From Candidatus Dormiibacterota bacterium (GTDB lineage Bacteria; Chloroflexota; Dormibacteria; Aeolococcales; Bog-877), in assembly GCA_003135035.1 (NCBI GenBank), contig PLDE01000185.1, positions 1 through 6,107 on the forward strand: a stretch of 6,107 nucleotides of DNA, read 5' to 3'. The notes beneath the pieces were generated by a model that was given only the letters and a program-made list of their open reading frames with translations, was not told where the DNA came from and did no database searches. Both the position numbers and the translations under genes were made by a program. Positions 1 to 4,656 of this stretch are shown here, in pieces (the stretch's first letter is position 1; each line of letters opens with the position of its first letter).

Positions 1-271
1 TGGCTTCGGGGTGGACCCCGCGAGGGTAGGGCGCGGCTCGATCAGATCTAGCTCTTGGTAAGAGACCTTATCAGCAACTAGTGTCGATCCGGGCGGGAGC
101 CGGTGTCTCCCCGTCCCCGGGGGTCAGAGGCGCGGTTCCGGAGCTGAGGCAATCAGGAGCCGGGCATTAGCGACGTGAGACGGGACCGCTAAGCGGACTT
201 ACCCGGGAGCGCCGGGCGGCCTGGTCTGGCGTCTGGCCGGCGCTGACCACTGCGCCCAGTAAGCTGCCCCC
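1..271. other. Leading region without a supported gene
   Basis: No coding sequence can be supported here. The three + frames close at stops near 25-27, 49-51 and 59-61, so at most a tail of about 19 codons of an upstream gene could enter (frame 2, ending TAA 59-61), and it shows no recognisable motif. A small hairpin, CTCTT-GGT-AAGAG, lies at 52-64 without a T-run. A weak promoter-like pair, TTGGTA (55-60) and TAGTGT (79-84) with an 18-base spacer, can be drawn but would leave a 5' leader of about 180 bases. An 11-base inverted repeat, CCGCT-A-AGCGG, is at 186-196. The antisense reading frame crossing this stretch is a shadow of the next gene. Confidence 0.5.
260..265 (+). promoter_or_regulatory. 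Candidate -10 box for a leaderless dehydrogenase mRNA
   Basis: TAAGCT fits the TAnnnT pattern and lies at -12 to -7 from the GTG at 272, the spacing expected if transcription starts at the first base of the start codon. No Shine-Dalgarno sequence precedes the GTG (the bases are AAGCTGCCCCC). An in-frame TAA at 260-262 rules out a longer protein. No convincing -35 box was found, so the assignment rests on position and the missing ribosome binding site. Confidence 0.35.
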
Positions 272-976
272 GTGGAGGTTTCCGGGAAGGTCGTCATCGT
301 GACGGGGGCGTCGTCGGGAATGGGTGAGGCGACCGCGCGGCTGGCCCACGAGCAGGGCGCTCGACTGGTACTCGCCGCGCGTCGCAGCGATCGCCTCTCC
401 GTCCTCGCGGGGGAGCTTCCGGGAGCCCTGGTGGTGCGGACGGATGTGACCTCGGCTCCGGCAGTGGACGAGCTCCGAGACCGAGCCCTGGCTGAGTTCG
501 GCACCATCGATGTGCTCGTCAACAACGCTGGCCAGGGTCTCCATGTGCCCCTGCTGGAGGTGGACCAGGGTGACTTCCAGGCTGTCTGGGAACTCAACGT
601 GATGGCGCCCTTGGTGCTGATGCAGGCGGTGGTCCCGGCGATGGCTGCTCAGGGGTCGGGGGTCATCGTCAACGTCAGCTCGGGCACCTCGCTGCGGGTC
701 ATCCCTGGGCTGGGTGCCTACGCGGCTACCAAGTCGGCCCTGAATATGCTTTCCCAGGTGGCCCGGGTGGAGCTTGGCCCGAAAGGGATTGTCGTGTCCC
801 TGGTCTATCCCGGCATCACCGACACGGAGTTTCATCTGACGCTGCGGGCGGGGCGGTTCTCCGGGGGTGCGGCGGGCATCCCCGCAGCTTCGCCCAAACT
901 GGTGGCGGAGACGATCCTGGACGCCATCCGCACGGGCCAGGCTGAAGTCGGCGTTCCCCATGCAGCTCCGAACTGA
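272..976 (+). CDS. Short-chain dehydrogenase/reductase (SDR), classical type
   Basis: NAD(P)(H)-dependent oxidoreductase of the classical SDR family, presumably cytosolic; the substrate cannot be predicted. The 234-residue protein has the whole set of family motifs: cofactor-binding TGASSGMG at residues 11-18, an acidic TDVT at 57-60, NNAG at 84-87, and the catalytic tetrad N109, S137 (in NVSSG), Y150 and K154 (YAATK). The usual PG after the active site is present as YPG at 179-181. Two arginines, R37 and R38, after the second beta-strand hint at NADPH preference (inference). The length is slightly under the usual 250, but the C-terminal helix and final strand are present, so it looks complete. 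The start is GTG 272: an in-frame stop lies at 260-262 and the Rossmann strand begins at residue 6, so no other start fits. No operon partner is evident; the next gene is 123 bases away. Confidence 0.93.
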   Translation: MEVSGKVVIVTGASSGMGEATARLAHEQGARLVLAARRSDRLSVLAGELPGALVVRTDVTSAPAVDELRDRALAEFGTIDVLVNNAGQGLHVPLLEVDQGDFQAVWELNVMAPLVLMQAVVPAMAAQGSGVIVNVSSGTSLRVIPGLGAYAATKSALNMLSQVARVELGPKGIVVSLVYPGITDTEFHLTLRAGRFSGGAAGIPAASPKLVAETILDAIRTGQAEVGVPHAAPN

Positions 977-993
977 CCCAGTTCCGAACTGGG
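977..993. repeat. Inverted repeat directly after the dehydrogenase stop codon
   Basis: CCCAGTTC-C-GAACTGGG is a perfect 8-bp inverted repeat around one base and starts at the first base after the TGA. As RNA it could fold as a 7-bp stem with a CCG loop. No T-run follows, so it is not a standard intrinsic terminator; it could be a transcript-end hairpin or a protein site. The ten-base TCCGAACTGA just before it partly repeats the right arm. Confidence 0.45.
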
Positions 994-998
994 CCAAG

Positions 999-1016
999 GG
1001 ACGGCCGCGGCCGTCC
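999..1016. repeat. 18-bp perfect GC palindrome
   Basis: GGACGGCCGCGGCCGTCC reads identically on both strands. It lies five bases beyond the previous inverted repeat, in the gap between the dehydrogenase and the membrane protein. It could be a dimeric protein site or a strong RNA hairpin acting with 977-993 as a transcript-end structure. In G+C-rich DNA some palindromes occur by chance, but a perfect 18-mer is unusual. Function is unknown. Confidence 0.5.
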
Positions 1017-1051
1017 ACCCGTAACGTTCACGGAACGGCTGGGGAATAGTC

Positions 1052-1079
1052 TTGGCGGGCTTACCGGCCAGAATCTAAA
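1052..1079 (+). promoter_or_regulatory. Candidate promoter for the membrane protein gene
   Basis: TTGGCG (1052-1057) and TCTAAA (1074-1079) are separated by 16 bases and match the housekeeping consensus at 4 of 6 positions each. The start site would fall near 1086 and give a leader of about 14 bases. Just upstream is an inverted repeat CGTTC-ACG-GAACG (1025-1037) that could serve as an operator. The call is by eye only. Confidence 0.3.
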
Positions 1080-1087
1080 TCACCTGC

Positions 1088-1099
1088 GGGGGATCCCCC
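1088..1099 (+). promoter_or_regulatory. Self-complementary ribosome binding site abutting the start codon
   Basis: GGGGGATCCCCC is a perfect 12-bp palindrome ending at the base before ATG 1100. Its left half (GGGGGA) is the only Shine-Dalgarno-like sequence in front of the gene. In RNA, GGGG and CCCC could pair around a GATC loop and hide the ribosome site. Whether this four-pair stem matters in the cell is inference. Confidence 0.35.
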
Positions 1100-2263
1100 A
1101 TGGTTGCCAGCGCGACGGAGACAGCGGGAAAAGGATGGTCCCGCCTGTCGTCACTTGCGGTCGGCATTGGGACGATCACTTTCTGCGCGGGTGTGGCGCT
1201 CGTCGTTCTCATCGACCGAGCCTTTGGGGTGCAGGATTCGCTCTGGGTCGCGATCTGGGTCTGCTCACCAGTCGTGGGCGCGCTGACCGCCGGGCTACGG
1301 CCGCGGAGTGCTGTGGGTTGGCTACTGCTGGCGCTAGGCGTAGTCGGGGTGGGCAGTCAGTACGCGTACGCGTACACGCCGGCGCGGCCGATAACTGATC
1401 TCCAAGCTCTGGTCGTCGCCCTAGACAACCCTCTCCTCCTGCTCGCCATCCTGGTGGCGGCTCTGTTGATTTTCGTATTCCCAAGCGGCACCCTGGCGCC
1501 CGGGTGGAGGCGCTATTTGGTGGTGGTCGGAGGAGCTAACTACGCGATCGTCTTCGCCGCCTCCTTGTTCACTCCCACGCTCTCGTCAGACGCCCCCTAC
1601 TACCACAATCCGCTCAGCGTGAACGCACTCAACCAGCCCGTCAACATTGTGGCCCACGTCGGGATAATCACGATGGTGGGTGTGCTGTTGGTCGTTTCCT
1701 GGGACACGGGCCGCAGGCTACTGCGCGCTCGCGGTGTGGCCAGGCAGCAGTTCAAGTGGCTGGCTTATGCCAGCTTTCTACTGTTTCCATCGATCCTTTT
1801 CGCAATCGTCGCGCCGGCGCAGTGGTGGTGGTCCCCATTGCCCCTGGTGGTCACCGCCAATGCTCTGGCGGCCAGCATCGGTCTCTCAATCGTGCGCTAC
1901 CGGCTCTACGACATCGACCGGGTGGTGTCACGCACCGTCGCCTACCTGATCATCGTTGGGCTCCTAGGCGGCGTCTATGCGGGCTCCGTTCTGCTGATGA
2001 CTTCGGTGCTTCCGCTGCGGGGGAGCGTCAGCGTGGTGATCGCGGTACTGATAGCGGTGGCATTGTTCGCTCCGGTGCGGTCGCGGGCACGGGCGGCGGT
2101 CGACAGGCGTTTCAATCGCTCGCGTTACAACGCCCAGGCGGTGGTGGATGCGTTCGCTGGCCGTGTGGTTGAGCAAATCACCCTAGAAGCCATCACGATT
2201 GATCTGCTCGACGCCGTCGATCAGACAGTCCAGCCCAGCCACGTGAGTCTCTGGCTCCGCTGA
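1100..2263 (+). CDS. Multi-pass membrane protein, sensor module of an actinobacterial histidine-kinase type, kinase domain absent
   Basis: Integral membrane protein of 387 residues with about ten hydrophobic segments, roughly at residues 17-38, 48-66, 71-90, 111-128, 138-157, 181-200, 219-239, 246-264, 278-300 and 309-325. Between helices 8 and 9 is the motif RYRLYDIDRVVSRTVAY (266-282). After the last helix comes a cytoplasmic tail with AVDRRFNRSRYNAQ (333-346) and a terminal PSHVSLWLR (379-387). From family knowledge, these motifs mark the sensor half of many actinobacterial histidine kinases and related kinase-less proteins. Here the frame stops where a GAF or kinase domain would begin, and no H-box or ATPase motif follows in any frame. 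It may sense a membrane signal and act on a partner, but ligand and partner are unknown. The start is ATG 1100, preceded by GGGGGA at a six-base spacing. Its stop is 43 bases from the converging MerR gene. Confidence 0.75.
   Translation: MVASATETAGKGWSRLSSLAVGIGTITFCAGVALVVLIDRAFGVQDSLWVAIWVCSPVVGALTAGLRPRSAVGWLLLALGVVGVGSQYAYAYTPARPITDLQALVVALDNPLLLLAILVAALLIFVFPSGTLAPGWRRYLVVVGGANYAIVFAASLFTPTLSSDAPYYHNPLSVNALNQPVNIVAHVGIITMVGVLLVVSWDTGRRLLRARGVARQQFKWLAYASFLLFPSILFAIVAPAQWWWSPLPLVVTANALAASIGLSIVRYRLYDIDRVVSRTVAYLIIVGLLGGVYAGSVLLMTSVLPLRGSVSVVIAVLIAVALFAPVRSRARAAVDRRFNRSRYNAQAVVDAFAGRVVEQITLEAITIDLLDAVDQTVQPSHVSLWLR
1360..1375. repeat. Tandem palindromic GTACGC stretch inside the membrane protein gene
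   Basis: GTACGCGTACGCGTAC is a 16-bp perfect palindrome made of overlapping TACGCG units. It encodes the alternating YAYAY at residues 88-92, at the end of the third predicted helix. It is probably a coding coincidence from the Tyr-Ala repeat rather than a regulatory site. Confidence 0.4.
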
Positions 2264-2306
2264 GGGATTCGGTGGGCGACCGTTGCTCGGTGGTGGTACT
2301 GGGGCG

Positions 2307-3158
2307 CTAGCCGGGGCCGATTGGATCTCCCAGCGGGTAAGCGATGTCGCAGATGAGCTCATCGTCGGTGAGGTCCTCTGGATCGGCGAGATAGACCTCA
2401 CGACACGAGAGCCGCCTGCCAGGCCGGGAAATAACCTCGGGTGAGCTGGCAACCGCGTCGTAGGCGGCCAGGATTGCCGGGTATTCCCATTGCGCCTTGG
2501 TGATCGTGGTGAAGGCTTCCTCGTGCGCCGCTTCCGTGCGGATGCCCACGAATTCGCTCGGTGCCACAAGGTCCGAGCAGGCTAGGGCCGCCTCCAACGG
2601 TCCATCATTTTCGTGGTCTACCACGCCGTGAAAGATGAGCGTGAACGGTCCCGTGGGCGACACTCCTCCCAAGTGGTTTGCAAAGACATCCTTTGCCTCG
2701 AGCACGAAGGCGTCTGTCTCCGAGGCCAGCAACCGGCGCTGGATCGACATGACTCGCCGAGCGGGCACGCTGCGGGTCCGGATTGTGAACATGGGGAGGT
2801 CCTCCTTTCTCAAAATCGCCTGTACGTGGCCAATCAGGGCTCTCTGGCTCGTGTGCTGAGCCTCCAGTTGGTGCAAGTGCCGTTTCAGTCGCTGGCTGGC
2901 GAGGTCGGGCTCTTGGTCGAGATCTGCGAGCAGTGCTCCGATCTCCAAGAGACTCATATCGGTACCCCGCAACATGGCGATCAGGCGCGCCCTGGGCAGC
3001 TGATCGGATCCGTAGCGCCGGTACCGGCTGGGCGAGGCTACGTCGAGCGGAAGAAGAAGACCGAGTCCCTGGTAGATTCGAAGCGCCTTGGCACTAAGCC
3101 TTGAGCGTCGAGCGAACTCACCGCTGCTGAGAAGTTCTGGGGTCGGCTCCCTTGCCAT
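2307..3158 (-). CDS. MerR-family transcriptional regulator with GyrI-like effector-binding domain
   Basis: DNA-binding regulator of 283 residues. The N-terminal winged helix-turn-helix of the MerR family covers about residues 10-80: the helix-turn-helix with ALRIYQGLGLL (25-35), then a wing with SRYRRYG (44-50). A probable dimerising helix runs at about 83-118. The C-terminal half (about 123-277, starting IRTRSVPARRV and ending REVYLADPE...IAYPL) resembles GyrI-like small-molecule domains, as in BmrR-type activators. Family regulators bind a dyad in an overlong promoter spacer and untwist it when a ligand is bound; the ligand here is unknown. The start is ATG 3158, with AGGAAG (3172-3167) eight bases ahead. 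It lies 33 bases downstream of the alkyltransferase-like gene on the same strand, so they are probably co-transcribed. The dyad at 3524-3549 before that gene is a plausible autoregulatory operator. Confidence 0.88.
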   Translation of the reverse strand: MAREPTPELLSSGEFARRSRLSAKALRIYQGLGLLLPLDVASPSRYRRYGSDQLPRARLIAMLRGTDMSLLEIGALLADLDQEPDLASQRLKRHLHQLEAQHTSQRALIGHVQAILRKEDLPMFTIRTRSVPARRVMSIQRRLLASETDAFVLEAKDVFANHLGGVSPTGPFTLIFHGVVDHENDGPLEAALACSDLVAPSEFVGIRTEAAHEEAFTTITKAQWEYPAILAAYDAVASSPEVISRPGRRLSCREVYLADPEDLTDDELICDIAYPLGDPIGPG

Positions 3159-3166
3159 GTCGGGAT

Positions 3167-3172
3167 CTTCCT
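3167..3172 (-). promoter_or_regulatory. Ribosome binding site of the MerR regulator
   Basis: AGGAAG on the minus strand ends eight bases before ATG 3158. It fixes that start and allows separate translation within the presumed two-gene transcript. Confidence 0.6.
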
Positions 3173-3191
3173 GCCTGCCCCAAGGGCGAGG

Positions 3192-3509
3192 TCAAGGGCT
3201 CGTCGTCACGGAGTTCGGGATTCGTCCCCTCTTGAGTCGTCCACGGCTCCGATCCACCGCCACGCCCTCTTTTATAAGGAGCTCGGCCTGGCGGGGCTCA
3301 TGCCCGGGCACGAGCCTGCCCTGGCTGTTGACGACCCGCCACCAGGGCAGTCCCTCCGATTGCGCCAGGACCCGCCCGACGGCACGGGCCGCTCCCGGGA
3401 AGCCGGCCAGAGTGGCGACCTCACCGTAGGTGAGCACTTCGCCGGGGACGGTGTCCAGCAGGACCAGGGTGACCGCCCCTATCAGAGACCGGCCTGTGCG
3501 GGTAGCCAT
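3192..3509 (-). CDS. Alkyltransferase-like protein (MGMT family, catalytic Cys replaced by Trp)
   Basis: Small protein of 105 residues corresponding to the DNA-binding C-terminal domain of O6-alkylguanine-DNA alkyltransferases. Family marks seen are TYGEVA (27-32) with the base-flipping Tyr28, the helix with the arginine finger in GAARAVGRVL (39-48, R42), and NSQGRLVPG (61-69). The active-site motif PCHRV reads PWWRV (55-59), with Trp56 at the alkyl-acceptor cysteine, so no self-alkylating repair is expected. Known alkyltransferase-like proteins, such as Atl1 of fission yeast and YbaZ of E. coli, bind O6-alkylguanine, flip it out and hand the lesion to nucleotide excision repair. The same role is inferred here. 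The length is typical for the group. The ATG at 3509 has no good Shine-Dalgarno but has TAGATT at -12 to -7, suggesting a leaderless mRNA. The MerR regulator follows 33 bases downstream. Confidence 0.88.
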   Translation of the reverse strand: MATRTGRSLIGAVTLVLLDTVPGEVLTYGEVATLAGFPGAARAVGRVLAQSEGLPWWRVVNSQGRLVPGHEPRQAELLIKEGVAVDRSRGRLKRGRIPNSVTTSP

Positions 3510-3515
3510 CCACTC

Positions 3516-3521
3516 AATCTA
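3516..3521 (-). promoter_or_regulatory. Candidate -10 box of the alkyltransferase-like/MerR unit
   Basis: Read on the minus strand, TAGATT fits TAnnnT (4 of 6 to TATAAT) and ends six bases before ATG 3509, placing the transcription start on the start codon. No consensus -35 is visible 16-19 bases further up; that stretch is covered by the 26-bp dyad. A poor -35 is common in MerR-activated promoters. Confidence 0.4.
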
Positions 3522-3523
3522 AG

Positions 3524-3549
3524 GGGGAGGTCTCGATCTAGAACTCCCC
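3524..3549. promoter_or_regulatory. 26-bp imperfect dyad, candidate MerR operator
   Basis: The arms are GGGGAG (3524-3529) and CTCCCC (3544-3549), then TCT (3531-3533) and AGA (3540-3542), around a central GATC (3535-3538). Of the 13 symmetric pairs 11 are complementary; the exceptions are 3530/3543 and 3534/3539. It sits in the 68-base gap between divergent genes and starts two bases upstream of the predicted -10 of the alkyltransferase-like gene, covering its spacer and -35 region. That is where MerR proteins bind. A MerR gene lies in the same unit, so autoregulation is the simplest reading; control of the divergent dehydratase is also possible. Confidence 0.5.
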
Positions 3550-3562
3550 GCTGCCCAGGCGT

Positions 3563-3574
3563 GACTCGGGAGTC
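3563..3574 (+). promoter_or_regulatory. Inverted repeat covering the dehydratase ribosome binding site
   Basis: GACTC-GG-GAGTC is a 5-bp inverted repeat around two bases. It contains GGGAG (3568-3572), the likely Shine-Dalgarno, five bases before ATG 3578. The two-base centre is too short for a full hairpin loop, so a DNA-protein site is as likely as an RNA effect. The GGGAG supports the chosen start. Confidence 0.35.
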
Positions 3575-3577
3575 GCC

Positions 3578-4615
3578 ATGTCAGAGCCGTGTCCTTCTCT
3601 CTATCCTCGCCCTGTGGTCTTCACCGGGGCGGACATCGCTCAGATTGACGTCGACGCAGCCATTGAACGGGTCACACCCCGGATCCATCGAACCCCCCTC
3701 CTCCACTCGCTCCTGCTCGACCAGCGTGTTGGGGGCCGCGTCTGGCTCAAGGCAGAGAGTTTCCAGCGTGCTGGTTCGTTCAAATCCCGGGGCGCCTTCA
3801 ACGCGGCCCTCTTTGGACTCGAGGGGGGCGATCAGCGCGGTCTCCTCGCGATCTCCTCTGGCAACCACGGCCAAGCCGTTGCCTTGGCGGCGGCCGAGTT
3901 GGGGCTGGCGGCGGCGGTGGTGATGGGCGCCAAGTCCTCGCCGGTGAAGAGGGCCGCCATCCGCGCCTACGGGGCGGAGGTCATCAGCGAGGGGGTCACC
4001 CTCGCCAACCGGGAGGAAGTGGCCGAGGAACTGGCTTCGCGGCGGGGTTTGCGGCTGATCCATCCCCACGACGACCCCCAGGTGATCTCAGGGCAGGCCA
4101 CGGTCGGCTGGGAGCTGGCCGCCGATCTGCAGAGCCGGGGTGTCACCGACCCCCTGGTCTTGGTACCGCTGGGAGGAGGCGGTCTGCTGAGCGGAGTGGC
4201 CCTCGCCCTGCATCGCTTCCTCCCTCGGGCGACGGTTGTCGGCGTGGAGCCGGAGGCCGGTAATGACGGTCTTCTCTCGCTCCAGTCGGGATCCCGCGTG
4301 ACCCTGCCGGGGGAGGTGGATACGGTGGCCGATGGTGCTGCGACGATGAGGCTGGGCTCCCTCTGCTGGGAGGTGATCAAGCGAGAGATCGAGAACATCC
4401 TGACTGTCTCGGACGCGCAGATCGGCGAGGCCTGCTGGTGGCTTTGGAGTCGGTGCAAGCTGGTGGTCGAGCCCACCGGCGCTCTCGCGGTAGCGGCCGC
4501 CCTGTCTCGGATCGGCTCCAGCCCGCCTCCGGAGATTGTCTGCATTCTTTCAGGCGGAAACTGCCTGCCCGGGCAGATCGCCGAGTTGGTTGGCGTGGGC
4601 CCGGAGATGGCCTAG
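3578..4615 (+). CDS. PLP-dependent serine/threonine dehydratase, serine-racemase-like (fold type II)
   Basis: Enzyme of 345 residues of the threonine dehydratase/serine racemase family, which deaminates L-Thr or L-Ser to 2-oxobutyrate or pyruvate or racemises serine. Visible marks are the PLP lysine K69 in SFKSRG (67-72), SSGNHGQA (93-100), the phosphate-binding GGGGL loop (199-203), EPTGALA (298-304) and SGGN (325-328). No ACT domain follows, so isoleucine feedback of the biosynthetic IlvA kind is not expected. Two points favour the serine-racemase branch. S94 stands where human serine racemase has its second catalytic base, Ser84, and IlvA/TdcB have Ala. E224 and D230 match its Mg2+ ligands. 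L-threo-3-hydroxyaspartate ammonia-lyases share these features, so the substrate is open. The ATG has GGGAG five bases ahead. The gene is divergent from the alkyltransferase-like/MerR unit and convergent with the aminotransferase. Confidence 0.9.
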   Translation: MSEPCPSLYPRPVVFTGADIAQIDVDAAIERVTPRIHRTPLLHSLLLDQRVGGRVWLKAESFQRAGSFKSRGAFNAALFGLEGGDQRGLLAISSGNHGQAVALAAAELGLAAAVVMGAKSSPVKRAAIRAYGAEVISEGVTLANREEVAEELASRRGLRLIHPHDDPQVISGQATVGWELAADLQSRGVTDPLVLVPLGGGGLLSGVALALHRFLPRATVVGVEPEAGNDGLLSLQSGSRVTLPGEVDTVADGAATMRLGSLCWEVIKREIENILTVSDAQIGEACWWLWSRCKLVVEPTGALAVAAALSRIGSSPPPEIVCILSGGNCLPGQIAELVGVGPEMA

Positions 4616-4631
4616 CTAGCCGACCTACCCG

Positions 4632-4651
4632 CTGGCAATGGCCAGGGGCCA
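4632..4651. terminator. Possible hairpin between convergent genes
   Basis: The 41-base gap between the dehydratase stop and the aminotransferase stop holds two overlapping, mutually exclusive stems: CTGGC-AATG-GCCAG (4632-4645) and TGGCC-AGG-GGCCA (4639-4651). Such a hairpin could end transcripts from both sides. No T-run follows on either strand, so the call is weak. Confidence 0.25.
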
Positions 4652-4656
4652 GGCAG

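Noticed and set aside
45..110. tRNA-like stretch (CTCTTGGTAAGAG resembling a D-arm, GTCGATCC resembling a T-loop)
   Set aside because: No acceptor stem pairs, the anticodon arm does not form and the T-arm lacks a proper stem, so cloverleaf folding fails.
977..1016. Classical Rho-independent terminator after the dehydrogenase
   Set aside because: The inverted repeats are good, but no T-run follows either one on the plus strand.
167..1018. 283-codon open frame on the minus strand across the dehydrogenase gene
   Set aside because: It overlaps a complete SDR gene with all catalytic motifs; its translation is rich in Arg, His, Pro and Gly without any family motif, as expected of an antisense shadow in G+C-rich DNA.
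2264..2306. Bidirectional terminator between the converging membrane protein and MerR genes
   Set aside because: Only a four-pair stem (ACCG-TTGCT-CGGT, 2279-2291) can be drawn and no T-run is present.
3192..3509. Active O6-methylguanine-DNA methyltransferase (ogt/ada type)
   Set aside because: The acceptor cysteine of PCHRV is Trp56 here, and the N-terminal domain of true transferases is absent.
3300..3923. 207-codon open frame on the plus strand across atl and the dehydratase start
   Set aside because: It crosses the divergent promoter region and two recognised genes in other frames and shows no domain-like sequence.
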